Numbered from the stretch's first letter, positions 9,207 to 18,368 are shown. The stretch: 64,000 nucleotides of DNA from Herbaspirillum sp. SJZ107 (GCF_006715485.1 NZ_VFNH01000002.1:620001-684000); one strand, 5' to 3'. Numbers and translations: made by a program. The notes: generated by a model not told the origin, from the sequence alone.

Positions 9207-9920
9207 ATGGCACTGCCCCTGGTCGACGCCACGCTGCACGCCTTCAGGCTGCTGGTCACGGGCGACGCCGACCTGTGGCACATCATCTGGGTATCGCTGA
9301 AGACCAGCGTGATCGGCCTGCTGCTGGCGGCGCCGCCGGCGGTGCTGCTCGGCTACCTGATCGCGATGAACCGCTTCCGCGGACGCCGCATCGTGATCTG
9401 GCTGGCGCAGGCGGCGCTGTCGCTGCCGACCGTCCTGATCGGCCTGCTGCTGTACCTGCTGCTGTCGCGGCGCGGACCGCTGGGCGAGCTGCAATGGCTG
9501 TTCTCGCAGCCCGGCATCGTGCTCGGCCAGTGCGTGGTGGCGCTGCCGGTGCTGCTGGCGTTCACGCTGGCGGCGGTGCAGGGCCTCGATCCGCGCTACG
9601 CCGAAACGGCGGTGGCGCTGGGCGCCTCGCGCCGCCAGGTGATGCTGCGCGTGCTGTACGAGGGCCGCTTCGGCGTGATGGCGGCGGTGCTGTCCGGCTT
9701 CGGCCGCGTGATCTCGGAAGTCGGCTGCGCGCTGATGGTGGGTGGGAACATCGAAGGCCAGACCCGCACCATCACCACCGCCATCGCGCTGGAAACGAGC
9801 AAGGGCGAATTCGCCCAGGGCATCGCGCTCGGCATCGTGCTGGTGGCGCTGGCGCTGTTGATGAACGGCGCGCTGATGCTGCTGCAGGGCGACGCCCACG
9901 CGGCCAGGGAGCGCGGATGA
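9207..9920 (+). CDS. tupB: Tungstate ABC transporter permease TupB
   Basis: A 237-residue inner-membrane permease with about five to six hydrophobic segments and the EAA-loop region ALGASRRQVMLRVLYEGRFG that contacts the ATPase. The ending GGNIEGQTRTITTAIALETSKGEF is typical of tungstate-type rather than molybdate-type permeases. It starts one base after the fdhD stop and overlaps the ATPase gene by ATGA at 9917-9920, so fdhD-tupB-tupC form one transcript. Confidence 0.88.
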   Translation: MALPLVDATLHAFRLLVTGDADLWHIIWVSLKTSVIGLLLAAPPAVLLGYLIAMNRFRGRRIVIWLAQAALSLPTVLIGLLLYLLLSRRGPLGELQWLFSQPGIVLGQCVVALPVLLAFTLAAVQGLDPRYAETAVALGASRRQVMLRVLYEGRFGVMAAVLSGFGRVISEVGCALMVGGNIEGQTRTITTAIALETSKGEFAQGIALGIVLVALALLMNGALMLLQGDAHAARERG

Positions 9921-10660
9921 GCATCAGCATCCACACCAGCATCAGCGCGGCGGTGTACGAAAACGAGAACCAGCGCCAGCGCGACGAGCGGCGCAAGGCG
10001 CTGCTGGGCGTGCGCGGCCTGCGCAAGCGCTTTCACGAGCACAAACGCGAGCGCCTGCTGTTCGACATCGAGCGCATCGAAATCGCCACCCACGGCGCCT
10101 ATGTGCTGACCGGGATTAACGGCGCAGGAAAAAGCACGCTGCTGCGCGTGCTGGGCGGCCTCGAGCGCGCCGAGATCGACAGCCTGCGCTTCCAGTGCGA
10201 CGATGTGCTGCGCGTGCATCCTTACCCGCGCGCGCTGCGCGAAGCGATCGTCTACGTGCACCAGCATCCGATCCTGTTCTCGACCAGCGTCGCCCACAAC
10301 ATCGGCTACGGCCTCGGCCTGCGCAAGATGCCGAAGGACGAGATCGCGCGCATCGTGGCAGAAGCGATGGCCTGGGCCGGCGTGAGCCATCTGGAAGGCA
10401 CCGACCCGGCCAGGCTGTCGGGCGGCGAGAAGCAGCGCGTGGCGCTGGCACGCGCCAAGGTGCTGCAGCCGAAACTGCTGCTGCTGGACGAGCCGACGGC
10501 CAACCTGGACGGTTCGGCGCGCGAACAGGTGATCGAACTGATTCCGACGCTGGTCGAAGCGGGCAGCAGCGTCGTCATCGCCTGCCACGACCGCGACCTC
10601 ATCAACCTGCCGGGCGTGCAGCGGATGAAGCTGCGCGACGGCCACCTCGAATACCGTTGA
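9917..10660 (+). CDS. tupC: Tungstate ABC transporter ATPase TupC
   Basis: A 247-residue ABC ATPase with Walker A GINGAGKST, signature LSGGEKQR, Walker B LLLLDEPTANLD and switch ACHDRD. About 35 residues precede the core domain and include a charged ENENQRQRDERR stretch. No C-terminal TOBE domain follows, unlike ModC of molybdate systems, which agrees with tungstate transporters. Start ATG 9917 overlaps the tupB stop. It powers TupB at the cytoplasmic face. Confidence 0.87.
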   Translation: MSISIHTSISAAVYENENQRQRDERRKALLGVRGLRKRFHEHKRERLLFDIERIEIATHGAYVLTGINGAGKSTLLRVLGGLERAEIDSLRFQCDDVLRVHPYPRALREAIVYVHQHPILFSTSVAHNIGYGLGLRKMPKDEIARIVAEAMAWAGVSHLEGTDPARLSGGEKQRVALARAKVLQPKLLLLDEPTANLDGSAREQVIELIPTLVEAGSSVVIACHDRDLINLPGVQRMKLRDGHLEYR

Positions 10661-10664
10661 CCGA

Positions 10665-10693
10665 TTTATAATCTGGTCAGTTTTATAACCAGA
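10665..10693. promoter_or_regulatory. Operator-like inverted and direct repeat upstream of tupA
   Basis: TCTGGT (10672-10677) and ACCAGA (10688-10693) form an inverted repeat around a 10-base centre, and TTTATAA occurs at 10665 and 10682, 17 bases apart. A TATAAT hexamer sits at 10667-10672. The site lies between tupC and tupA, so tupA may have its own metal-responsive promoter. Regulator identity is unknown. Confidence 0.4.
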
Positions 10694-10705
10694 CTAGGGG
10701 TCACC

Positions 10706-11515
10706 ATGCAACGCCGTTCCTTGCTCACACTCGTCTTGAGTGTCGCTTTCGCCACGCCTTTCGCCCATGCCCAGAACGACAAGGTACTGCGCCTGTCGAC
10801 CACCACCAGCACCGAGAATTCCGGCCTGCTGGCCTACCTGCTGCCGAGCTTCGAAGCCAGGACCGGCATGAAGGTCAACGTGATCTCGGTCGGCACCGGC
10901 AAGGCGCTGGAACTGGGCAAGAACGGCGACGTCGACGTCACCCTGGTCCACGCGCGCGCGCTGGAAGACAAGTTCGTGGCCGAGGGCTGGGGCATCGACC
11001 GCCGCGACGTGATGTACAACGATTTCATCGTGGTCGGCCCGGTCGCCGATCCGGCCAAGCTGAAGGGCGAACGCGACGTGATCGCCGCCTTTAAAAAGAT
11101 CGCCGCCGGCAATGTCAAGTTCATCTCGCGCGGCGACAATTCCGGCACCGACGTGATGGAAAAAGGCTATTGGCAAAGCGCCGGCGCCAAGCCGGCCGGC
11201 ACCAACTACGTCTCGGCCGGCCTGGGCATGGGCGAAGTGCTGAACATGGCCGCCGAAATCGGCGCCTACACGCTGACCGACCGCGCGACCTATGGCGCCT
11301 ATAAAGCCAAGACCGGGCTGGCGATCGCGGTGGAAGGGGACAAGCGCATGTTCAATCCCTACGGGATCATTGCGGTGAATCCGCAGAAGCACAAGGGGAT
11401 CAACTACAAGGGGGCGAAGCAGTTGATCGAGTGGATGACCTCTGCCGAGGGGCAGGCGAAGATTGCGGCTTTTAGACCGGCTGGAGAACAGTTGTTCTTC
11501 CCGTCGGCCAAGTGA
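10706..11515 (+). CDS. tupA: Tungstate-binding periplasmic protein TupA
   Basis: A 269-residue exported solute-binding protein. Residues 1-22 form a Sec signal peptide ending AHA. The mature N-terminus carries TTTSTENSG (32-40), the oxyanion-binding motif that marks TupA-type tungstate proteins. SRGDNSGTD and the late FNPYGIIAVNP block also fit the family. It presents tungstate to TupBC. It follows tupC by 45 bases, giving the order fdhD-tupB-tupC-tupA. An inverted repeat pair and a bidirectional hairpin terminator follow the gene. Confidence 0.92.
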   Translation: MQRRSLLTLVLSVAFATPFAHAQNDKVLRLSTTTSTENSGLLAYLLPSFEARTGMKVNVISVGTGKALELGKNGDVDVTLVHARALEDKFVAEGWGIDRRDVMYNDFIVVGPVADPAKLKGERDVIAAFKKIAAGNVKFISRGDNSGTDVMEKGYWQSAGAKPAGTNYVSAGLGMGEVLNMAAEIGAYTLTDRATYGAYKAKTGLAIAVEGDKRMFNPYGIIAVNPQKHKGINYKGAKQLIEWMTSAEGQAKIAAFRPAGEQLFFPSAK

Positions 11516-11535
11516 TGCGTTAACGGTTTTCGTGC

Positions 11536-11622
11536 AACTTGGGCCCCTGCCTTCGCAGGGGCGACGTATCCACCACCTGCGGCTGTAAAACCGTCGCCCC
11601 TGCGCAGGCAGGGGCCCAAGTT
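11536..11622. repeat. Inverted pair of palindromic repeat, copy 1
   Basis: A 31-base element at 11536-11566 (core CCCCTGCCTTCGCAGGGG) and its reverse complement, with CGCA in place of the CTTC-side loop, at 11592-11622, 25 bases apart. Each member can fold by itself and the two can pair with one another. The element recurs at 17943, 18369, 24048 and 28797. Confidence 0.85.
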
Positions 11623-11646
11623 CTCCGGACCGTCCAAAAATTAAAA

Positions 11647-11667
11647 AAGGCCGCAAGCAGCGGCCTT
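11647..11667. terminator. Bidirectional terminator between tupA and the GT9 gene
   Basis: AAGGCCGC (11647-11654) pairs with GCGGCCTT (11660-11667) around a five-base loop. A-runs lie on the left and T-rich sequence on the right, so it can end both converging transcripts. Confidence 0.75.
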
Positions 11668-11689
11668 CATTTCATCCCCGAGCAAGCAA

Positions 11690-12790
11690 TCACGCCAAAG
11701 CGTGCATCACCGCCTGCACCGGAATCGCCTTCACCCAATCGCGCCGCTGGTCGGCCGTGATCACGGTGCTGTTGGCCTTGTCCACCGGCGCCCACTCCGG
11801 CGTCTTCTGGCGCATCAAGGCCACCACCGGCACCCCGACCGCGTTCGCCAGGTGCATCACCGCGGTTTCCACCGATACGATCAGGTCGCATTGCGCCAGC
11901 ATCGCCGGCAGCTGGAAGAAATTCTCGTTGGCGCTGAACAGCTCGGTGCGGTCGAGCTGGCGTTCGGCCAGCATGGCCTTCACGTTATCGATTTCCTGCG
12001 GCACCGCGTTGACGATGAAGCAGGCGTCGCGCCACTCGGGCTGGGCGCGCATGGTGGTGATCAGCTCGGCCACGCGCTCGACTGGCCAGCAGCGCTTGCG
12101 GGTCTTGGCGAACGGATTGATGAACACCAGCTTGCCCTGGCGCCCGGCGAAGCCCCATTCGGCCAATTTTGCGCGGGCGCCTTCGATGTAGCGTTCCGGG
12201 ATGTGCACGAACGGAATGCGTCCGCTAGGGGGAATATCGACGTTGGCCAGCTGGCGGAACCAGCCGGCATACACGTCGCTGATGTGCGGCGCGGCGCTGC
12301 GGTCGGCCGGGTCCGGATCCATGCTCGCATCGAGCTTGCGGTAGCTGAAGTAGCGGTGCAGGCCGAAGCCGAGCGGCTTCTTGAAGCCAGTGACGAAGCC
12401 GTCCGGACTGATCTCACGCGCCAGGTGCGCATAGAAATGCGGACGCAGCGTGGCCAGCGACACCACGATCGGGTACTGCTCCTGGCGCGCGTCCTGGATC
12501 GAAGCCTGGAACAGCGCGGGCGAGTAATTCTGGTCGTACACCTTGTCGATGAAATCGCAGGCGGCCAGCCAGTCGTACAGCACGTTCTTCTTGAGGTGCG
12601 GCCATTGCGCAGCGTCCGCCGTGCGCCGCACCTCATCCACCCACAGGTGCAGTTTCAGGTGCGGATAGGCGCGTGCGAATGCCGCGAAGCAGTTCTGCAA
12701 ATAGGTGTAGTCGCCCAGCGCCAGGTGGGCGATGAACAGGATCTTGTCCGACTTGGCCAGCAAGTCGGCAGGGATGAGAGGTGGATTCAT
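11690..12790 (-). CDS. Glycosyltransferase family 9 (heptosyltransferase-like)
   Basis: A 366-residue protein of the heptosyltransferase superfamily. It has the N-terminal donor-fold start KILFIAHLALGDYTY, a central LVFINPFAKTRKRCWPVER block and the C-terminal signature LIVSVETAVMHLANAVGVPVVALM. It differs from WaaF at 1.7 kb by having SVETAVMH where WaaF has ANDSGLLH, so it probably acts on another LPS-core or surface sugar acceptor. No signal peptide or membrane span is seen. It lies 53 bases downstream of rng on the same strand. The sugar donor is not determinable from sequence. Confidence 0.75.
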   Translation of the reverse strand: MNPPLIPADLLAKSDKILFIAHLALGDYTYLQNCFAAFARAYPHLKLHLWVDEVRRTADAAQWPHLKKNVLYDWLAACDFIDKVYDQNYSPALFQASIQDARQEQYPIVVSLATLRPHFYAHLAREISPDGFVTGFKKPLGFGLHRYFSYRKLDASMDPDPADRSAAPHISDVYAGWFRQLANVDIPPSGRIPFVHIPERYIEGARAKLAEWGFAGRQGKLVFINPFAKTRKRCWPVERVAELITTMRAQPEWRDACFIVNAVPQEIDNVKAMLAERQLDRTELFSANENFFQLPAMLAQCDLIVSVETAVMHLANAVGVPVVALMRQKTPEWAPVDKANSTVITADQRRDWVKAIPVQAVMHALA

Positions 12791-12843
12791 TATGTCTTAC
12801 GGTGCCGCCAGTGCTCGTTAGTGTAGTCCAAACGAGCCGAAAA

Positions 12844-14319
12844 TCACATCAGGATCACGTCGTACTGCTCCTGGTGATAGCCTTTTTCCACCTGCAGCGA
12901 AATCTTCTTGCCGATGAAATCGCCCAGCATCGCCAGGTGCTGCGACTCTTCTTCCAGGAACAGGTCGACCACTTCCTGCGAGGCCAGGATGCGGAACTCG
13001 CGCGGGTTGAACTGCTTGGCTTCGCGCAGCAGTTCGCGCAGGATTTCGTAGCAGATCGTGCGCGAGGTTTTGACCTGCCCCTTGCCGCTGCAGGCCGGGC
13101 AGGGCTCGCACAGGATGTGGGCCAGCGATTCGCGCGTGCGCTTCCTCGTCATCTCGACCAGGCCCAGCGCCGAGAAGCCGCTCACCGACACCTTGGTGCG
13201 GTCGCGCGACAGGGTCTTCTTGAGCTCCGCCAGCACGGCATTGCGGTGCTCGTTGTTCTCCATGTCGATGAAGTCGAGGATGATGATGCCGCCCAGGTTA
13301 CGCAGGCGCAGCTGGCGCGCGATGGCGTGCGCAGCCTCGAGATTGGTCTTGAAGATCGTGTCGGCGAAATTGCGCCCGCCGACGAAGCCGCCGGTGTTCA
13401 CGTCGATCGTCGTCATTGCCTCGGTCTGGTCGACGATCAGGTAGCCGCCGGACTTGAGGTCGACGCGGCGGCCCAGCGCGCGCAGGATTTCTTCCTCGAC
13501 GCCGTACAAATCGAACAGCGGCCGCTCGCCGGTGTAGTGCTGCAGGCGCGACAGCACGCTGGGCGTGTAGATCTGGGCAAAGTCCACCAGGCGCAGGTAG
13601 TTTTCGCGCGAATCGACCAGGATCGCGGCGGTCTCGTCGTGCACGAAGTCGCGCAGCACGCGCTGGGCCAGGCTCAGGTCCTGGTACAGCAGGCTCGTGG
13701 CTGGCCGCGTGCGCGAGCCCTTGACGATGGCACTCCAGGTCTTGCGCAGGTAATCGATGTCGGCCGCGAGGTCGGCATCCGACGCGTCCTCGGCCTGGGT
13801 ACGCACGATGTAGCCGCCTTTTTCTTCCGGCGGCAGCAGGCCCTGCATGCGGCTGCGCAGCGCGTCGCGCTCGGATTCCTTTTCGATCTTTTGCGAGATG
13901 CCGATATGCTTGTCTTGCGGCAAGTACACCAGCATGCGGCCGGCGATCGAGATCTGCGTCGACAGGCGCGCGCCCTTGGTGCCGATCGGATCCTTGATCA
14001 CCTGCACGGTCAGCACTTGGCCGTCGTACAGGATCTTTTCGATCGGGGTCGGGCTGGCCGTGCTGCTGCCGTTGGGACCGTCGTGCGGTCGCGCTTCCCA
14101 GATGTCGGCCACGTGCAGAAAGGCGGCGCGTTCCAGGCCGATGTCGATGAAGGCCGACTGCATCCCCGGCAGCACCCGCACCACCTTGCCCAGATAAATA
14201 TTGCCGGCGAGGCCGCGCGTGAGCGTGCGCTCGATGTGCAATTCCTGCACGGCTCCCTGTACCACCAGCGCGACGCGTGTTTCCTGTGGGGTGATATTGA
14301 TCAGGATGTCTTCAGTCAT
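12844..14319 (-). CDS. rng: Ribonuclease G
   Basis: A 491-residue endoribonuclease of the RNase E/G family, which processes the 5' end of 16S rRNA and degrades some mRNAs. The start MTEDILINITPQETRVALV and the S1-domain segment GNIYLGKVVRVLPGMQSAFIDIG are typical. Catalytic Mg-binding aspartates are in TTIDVNTGGFVG and IILDFIDME, and the Zn-link is CEPCPACSGKG. It stops after the DNase-like core and lacks the long RNase E scaffold tail, so it is RNase G. It lies 58 bases downstream of maf. Confidence 0.95.
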   Translation of the reverse strand: MTEDILINITPQETRVALVVQGAVQELHIERTLTRGLAGNIYLGKVVRVLPGMQSAFIDIGLERAAFLHVADIWEARPHDGPNGSSTASPTPIEKILYDGQVLTVQVIKDPIGTKGARLSTQISIAGRMLVYLPQDKHIGISQKIEKESERDALRSRMQGLLPPEEKGGYIVRTQAEDASDADLAADIDYLRKTWSAIVKGSRTRPATSLLYQDLSLAQRVLRDFVHDETAAILVDSRENYLRLVDFAQIYTPSVLSRLQHYTGERPLFDLYGVEEEILRALGRRVDLKSGGYLIVDQTEAMTTIDVNTGGFVGGRNFADTIFKTNLEAAHAIARQLRLRNLGGIIILDFIDMENNEHRNAVLAELKKTLSRDRTKVSVSGFSALGLVEMTRKRTRESLAHILCEPCPACSGKGQVKTSRTICYEILRELLREAKQFNPREFRILASQEVVDLFLEEESQHLAMLGDFIGKKISLQVEKGYHQEQYDVILM

Positions 14320-14377
14320 GAGCCAAGGCCGTGCATTTATTGTTCAGGGTGCCATCATACACGGGGACCGTGTGGCC

Positions 14378-14998
14378 TCACAGAACCTTGATGCCTGCCT
14401 TTTGCAACAACTGCGCCGTCTCGAACACCGGCAAACCCATGATCCCCGAATGGCTGCCCTGGATATGCTCGATGAACAGTGCCGCCAGCCCCTGGATGCC
14501 GTAGGCGCCCGCCTTGTCGTAGGGTTCCGAGGTCGCGCAGTAGGCCTTGATCATCTCCGGGGGCAGCTTGGCGAAACGCACGTCGGACACCTGCGTGATC
14601 TGCTCGGTCACGTCGGTATGGTGCAGCGCGACCGAGGTCAGCACCTGGTGGGTGCGGCCCGACAGCCGCTCCAGCATCGCGACCGCCTCGTTCGGGCTTT
14701 CCGGCTTGCCCAGGATCTCGCCGTCGATGGTGACGGTGGTGTCGGCCGACAGCACCGGGCGCAGCGGCATGCGGCGCAGGTGCAGCACCTTCCAGGCAAA
14801 CGCGCCTTTTTCGCGCGCGACCCGTTCCACATAGGCCAGCGCCGGCTCGCTCGTGTGCACGTCCTCGCTCACGTCGACGCCGCGGCCCGGGTCGGAGCGC
14901 AGGCTCAGCAGTTCGAAATCGATGCCGACCTGGCGCAGCAGTTCACGGCGGCGCGGGCTTTTCGAGGCGAGGTAGATTTTCTTGTCGAGCGGTCTCAT
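14378..14998 (-). CDS. Maf family nucleotide pyrophosphatase (YhdE-like)
   Basis: A 206-residue Maf protein with the signature ASKSPRRRELLRQVG near the N-terminus, the catalytic VLSADTTVTIDGEILGKP region and YDKAGAYGIQG. Maf enzymes hydrolyse non-canonical and some canonical NTPs (dTTP and UTP in the YhdE group) to monophosphates, keeping damaged nucleotides from nucleic acids. The start ATG at 14998 directly follows the rlmH TAA, so translation is coupled. The family is clear; the YhdE versus YceF subgroup was judged only from length and motif character. Confidence 0.88.
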   Translation of the reverse strand: MRPLDKKIYLASKSPRRRELLRQVGIDFELLSLRSDPGRGVDVSEDVHTSEPALAYVERVAREKGAFAWKVLHLRRMPLRPVLSADTTVTIDGEILGKPESPNEAVAMLERLSGRTHQVLTSVALHHTDVTEQITQVSDVRFAKLPPEMIKAYCATSEPYDKAGAYGIQGLAALFIEHIQGSHSGIMGLPVFETAQLLQKAGIKVL

Positions 14999-15469
14999 TT
15001 AAACCCGGTGGTAGGGGTGGTTCTGGGTAATCGACCACGCACGATAAAGCTGTTCCGCAAGCATCACCCGCACGATACCGTGAGGCAGGGTCATGCTGGA
15101 AATGCGGATCAGCCCATCGGCGCGCGCCTTCAACTCGGGATCGAGGCCGTCGGCCCCGCCGATCAAGAAGGCGACATCGCGCCCGTCCTGCTGCCAGGCT
15201 TCCAGCTGCTGGGACAGGCCGACGCTGGTCAGGTCCTTGCCGCGCTCGTCGAGGGCGATGATGCGCACGCCCTTCGGCAGCACGGCTTCGATGCGCTCGC
15301 GTTCGAGCGCCATGGCGGTGGCCGCGGTCTTGCTGCCCGAACGCTCGACCGGCTTGATTTCCTTGAGCGAAATGCGCAGCTCGGGCGGCATGCGCTTGAC
15401 GTACTCGGCAAACCCGGTCTCGATCCAGGCCGGCATCTTGTGGCCGACCGCGGCAATGATCAACTGCAT
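14999..15469 (-). CDS. rlmH: 23S rRNA pseudouridine-1915 N3-methyltransferase
   Basis: A 156-residue SPOUT-class methyltransferase that modifies pseudouridine 1915 in helix 69 of 23S rRNA. The family start [15 protein letters not shown], the SAM-binding knot FLIGGADGL and the end [19 protein letters not shown] are all present, and length is the usual 155-160. It lies 27 bases after rsfS and directly before maf, the order seen in many betaproteobacteria. Confidence 0.96.
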   Translation of the reverse strand: MQLIIAAVGHKMPAWIETGFAEYVKRMPPELRISLKEIKPVERSGSKTAATAMALERERIEAVLPKGVRIIALDERGKDLTSVGLSQQLEAWQQDGRDVAFLIGGADGLDPELKARADGLIRISSMTLPHGIVRVMLAEQLYRAWSITQNHPYHRV

Positions 15470-15496
15470 CGATTAATTACGCAAAAGGCAGAAGGC

Positions 15497-16186
15497 TTAT
15501 TCGGCGGCTTTCTTGACGGCGCGGCGGATGACCTTCTTCACCGGCGCGGCATCGGCTGCCGGCGCGGCGGCCTTGGCCAGGCGCTTGGTGGTCGCGGCTT
15601 TGGCGGCCTTGGCGGCGGCGGCATCGGCGGCAGCGGCTTTCGGCACGGCGACTTTCACGGTGGCGCCGGTCGGGATCTTCTTGGCGGCCGGTTTCTTGGC
15701 GGCGGCACCTTCGGCCTTCTTTGCAGCCGGCTTGCGCTCGCGCACCGGCTTGGCTTCCGGCTGTTCCTGGGTTGCGGCCAGGTGCTTCGATTTGGTCTTC
15801 GGTGCAGCGTCGGCTTCCTGCGCTTCGGCGCTCGATTTGCGCTTGGCGGCGCCCAGCTTGACGGGCTTCTCGCCCCAGATTTCTTCCAGGCGGTAGTACT
15901 GGCGGATGGCCGGCTGCATGATGTGGACGATCATGTCGCCGAGGTCGACCAGCACCCATTCACCCGTGTCTTCGCCTTCCAGACCGACGACATCGCCGCC
16001 TGCTTCCTTGACCTTGTCGCGCACCGAGGCGGCGAGCGCCTTGGTCTGGCGATTCGACGTGCCGGACACGACCGCGATACGGTCGAACAGGCTGGTCAGG
16101 TTGGTCGTGTCGAACAGGACGATGTCCTGGCCCTTGACGTCTTCGAGGGCGTCGACGACGAGCGTTTGCAGTTTCTTGATATCCAT
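15497..16186 (-). CDS. rsfS: Ribosome silencing factor RsfS with long Lys/Ala tail
   Basis: RsfS binds uL14 and blocks subunit joining when nutrients run low. Residues 1-115 are the complete domain (KGQDIVLFDTTNLTSLFD, GTSNRQTKALA, GEWVLVDLGDMIVHIMQ, YYRLEEIWG). Residues 116-229 are an added low-complexity tail rich in Ala and Lys, with repeated PAAKK/AAAKK blocks like histone H1-like or AlgP-type tails. The usual family length is about 105-130, so the tail doubles the protein. The reading frame is continuous with normal codon use. The start overlaps the nadD stop by one base. A nucleic-acid or ribosome-binding role for the tail is inference. Confidence 0.93.
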   Translation of the reverse strand: MDIKKLQTLVVDALEDVKGQDIVLFDTTNLTSLFDRIAVVSGTSNRQTKALAASVRDKVKEAGGDVVGLEGEDTGEWVLVDLGDMIVHIMQPAIRQYYRLEEIWGEKPVKLGAAKRKSSAEAQEADAAPKTKSKHLAATQEQPEAKPVRERKPAAKKAEGAAAKKPAAKKIPTGATVKVAVPKAAAADAAAAKAAKAATTKRLAKAAAPAADAAPVKKVIRRAVKKAAE

Positions 16187-16908
16187 TAGCTCTTGTATAA
16201 GTTATGTTGTTGAATATAGTCTAGCACTTGCGGTGCGAGGCACGCGCCAGCCTTGGAGGCCGCATTTTCCTCGTTCACCATGCCGGATTTCACGCTGTTT
16301 TTTAATGCCTGGCGCACCTCGGTCGCCGAGATATCGACCGCCAGCGTATGGGCCAGGCAGACCCGTCCGGCAGCGCTGGCGCGCACGTCTTCCGGCGTGC
16401 TCTTGCGCTGCGCCAGTTCGGCCGCCACGCCAGGCGCCAGGCCCGCTTCCTCGAGGCTGTAGCCGGGACGGGCCGCCACCACGAAGTTGGCCAGGTCGAA
16501 CAGGCTGTGCCAGTCGCGCCAGGTGTCCAGCTTCTGCAGCTGGTCGGCACCCATCACGAACACCAGCGAGGCGTCCGGCCCCAGTTCGGCACGCAATTCG
16601 CGCAGGGTCTCGACGGTATAAGTCGGGGTCTTGCGGTCGATCTCGCGGGTATCGATCCCGACCTTCACGCCGGGCGGAAAGCTGCCCGCCTGGAGTGCCA
16701 GCTGCAGCATCGCGACACGGTCGGCATCGCTGGCCTGCAGCCCGGCTTTCTGCCACGGCTGGCCGGCCGGCATGATGCGCAGTTCGTCGGGGTGCAGCAG
16801 TTGCGCGCACAGTTCGGCCAGTGCGATGTGGCCATGGTGTACCGGGTCGAAACTGCCGCCCAGCAAAGCAACGCAAGTCGTCACGCTGTCAGTCACGCTG
16901 TCCGTCAC
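16186..16908 (-). CDS. nadD: Nicotinate-nucleotide adenylyltransferase
   Basis: NadD joins nicotinate mononucleotide to AMP to give deamido-NAD in NAD synthesis. The nucleotidyltransferase motif [11 protein letters not shown] lies near the N-terminus, followed by [17 protein letters not shown] and, late, [13 protein letters not shown], the ISxTxxR-like motif. Length is 240. GTG 16908 is the longest start; in-frame GTGs at 16896 and 16884 would drop a short duplicated TDSV peptide. The start region overlaps the end of hemF by about 20 bases, so the two are co-transcribed. Confidence 0.92.
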   Translation of the reverse strand: MTDSVTDSVTTCVALLGGSFDPVHHGHIALAELCAQLLHPDELRIMPAGQPWQKAGLQASDADRVAMLQLALQAGSFPPGVKVGIDTREIDRKTPTYTVETLRELRAELGPDASLVFVMGADQLQKLDTWRDWHSLFDLANFVVAARPGYSLEEAGLAPGVAAELAQRKSTPEDVRASAAGRVCLAHTLAVDISATEVRQALKNSVKSGMVNEENAASKAGACLAPQVLDYIQQHNLYKS

Positions 16909-17815
16909 TGAGCAGCCAGTCCCGGTGCGGCAGGAAATCGCTGTACAGGGCCGCTTCCGCGCTGCCCGGTTCCGGATGCCAGTCGTAGCGCCATTTGACG
17001 ATCGGCGGCATCGACATCAGGATCGCTTCAGTACGACCGCCCGACTGCAGGCCGAACAGGGTGCCGCGGTCCCACACCAGGTTGAACTCGACGTAGCGGC
17101 CGCGCCGGTAGGCCTGGAAGTCGCGTTCGCGCTCGCCGTAGGCCTGGTCCTTGCGCGCCTTGACGATCGGCAGGTAGGCGTCGAGCAAACCGTTGCCGAC
17201 CTTCTGCATCAGCGCATACGAGGCATCGAAGCCGAGCTCGTTGAAATCGTCGAAGAAGATGCCGCCGACGCCGCGCGCTTCCTTGCGGTGCTTCAGGTAG
17301 AAATAATCGTCGCACCAGCGCTTGAAGCGCGGATGCAGTTCGCTGCCGAACGGCGCCACCGCATCGTGGCAGACCTGGTGAAAATGGCGCGCATCATCAA
17401 AGTTGCCGTAATACGGCGTCAGGTCCATGCCGCCGCCGAACCACCACACCGGTTCCTTGCCTTCCGCCGTGGCCTCGAAAAAGCGCACGTTCATGTGCAC
17501 GGTCGGCGCATACGGATTACGCGGATGCAGTACCAGCGACACCCCCATCGCTTCCCATGCACGCCCGGCCAGTTCCGGCCGCGCCGCCATCGCCGACGGC
17601 GGCAGGCTGGCCCCGCGCACATGCGAGAAATTCACGCCGCCGCGCTCGAACACATTGCCTTCCTCGATCAGGCGCGACACACCGCCGCCGCCCTCGGCAC
17701 GCTCCCAGGTGTCGCGCAGGAAGGGCTTGCCATCGACGTCTTCGAGCGCTTGCACGATGCGCGCCTGCAGGTCGAGCAGCCAGGCCTTGACGGCGGCAGG
17801 GTTGGGGGTGGACAT
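16889..17815 (-). CDS. hemF: Oxygen-dependent coproporphyrinogen III oxidase
   Basis: HemF converts coproporphyrinogen III to protoporphyrinogen IX using O2, a heme-pathway step. The 308-residue protein shows [54 protein letters not shown] and [16 protein letters not shown], all diagnostic. ATG 17815 is chosen; the longer open frame runs back through a palindromic repeat and is unlikely to be coding. Use of HemF implies aerobic growth. It heads the hemF-nadD-rsfS-rlmH-maf-rng run. Confidence 0.95.
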   Translation of the reverse strand: MSTPNPAAVKAWLLDLQARIVQALEDVDGKPFLRDTWERAEGGGGVSRLIEEGNVFERGGVNFSHVRGASLPPSAMAARPELAGRAWEAMGVSLVLHPRNPYAPTVHMNVRFFEATAEGKEPVWWFGGGMDLTPYYGNFDDARHFHQVCHDAVAPFGSELHPRFKRWCDDYFYLKHRKEARGVGGIFFDDFNELGFDASYALMQKVGNGLLDAYLPIVKARKDQAYGERERDFQAYRRGRYVEFNLVWDRGTLFGLQSGGRTEAILMSMPPIVKWRYDWHPEPGSAEAALYSDFLPHRDWLLSDGQRD

Positions 17816-17942
17816 GTGGGAATTGGACAGGAACGAAAAAATGAACGGGGATTGTACACTGATGCGGGGGATTGTGATAGGAGACCGATAATGGGCGGAA
17901 AAGCAAATCACTCGCAACGCTTTCATGGCGTTATCGTTAAAC

Positions 17943-17973
17943 CGTCGCCCCTGCGAAGGCAGGGGCCCAAGTT
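17943..17973 (-). repeat. Single palindromic repeat, copy 2
   Basis: One element in reverse orientation with the loop GAAG, without its usual inverted partner. It lies between the hemF start and the GIY-YIG gene. Confidence 0.8.
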
Positions 17974-18068
17974 TCCCGAATAGCGATACTGCATGTCCTT
18001 GCGGCGAATCATCAATATGAAAGGCGCCTCCATTCACCATGGCCGCTTTATCTTCCCGCTGCGTCGAT

Positions 18069-18362
18069 ATGGAAAAGTCCAGCTACGTTTACATGATGGC
18101 CAACACGCCTTATGGCACCTTGTATGTCGGCTCCACTACCAACCTCGTCCAGCGTATCTGGCAGCACCGCGAGGGTGTGATCGAAGGGTTCACCAAGCTG
18201 CATGGTTTAAAGAGGCTGGTTTGGTATGAGGTCCATGGCGAAATCATGGACGCCGGGCTTCGCGAAAAGCAGATCAAGTTGTGGAAGCGGGACTGGAAAG
18301 TGAACCTGATTCAGGAGATGAATCCGGAGTGGCGGGATCTCTACGAAGAGATCGTGCGGTAG
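18069..18362 (+). CDS. Small GIY-YIG domain endonuclease (UPF0213-like)
   Basis: A 97-residue protein that is almost entirely one GIY-YIG nuclease domain: SYVYMM gives the GIY strand, GTLYVG the YIG strand, followed by the catalytic-type Arg (NLVQRI, Arg29), HREG and a late Glu in [17 protein letters not shown] 18069 gives the start [10 protein letters not shown] expected for this family; an in-frame ATG at 18039 adds ten residues. Members are predicted to nick DNA, but cellular roles are mostly unknown. It runs opposite to all flanking housekeeping genes and sits between palindromic repeats (17943-17973 and 18369-18454). Confidence 0.85.
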   Translation: MEKSSYVYMMANTPYGTLYVGSTTNLVQRIWQHREGVIEGFTKLHGLKRLVWYEVHGEIMDAGLREKQIKLWKRDWKVNLIQEMNPEWRDLYEEIVR

Positions 18363-18368
18363 GGAGAG

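Noticed and set aside
12781..14391. A 536-codon open frame on the plus strand
   Set aside because: Antisense shadow of rng; low-information His/Gln/Arg-rich translation.
17815..18040. N-terminal extension of HemF to 383 residues
   Set aside because: The added sequence reads through a palindromic repeat and is unlike the family; ATG 17815 gives the normal length.
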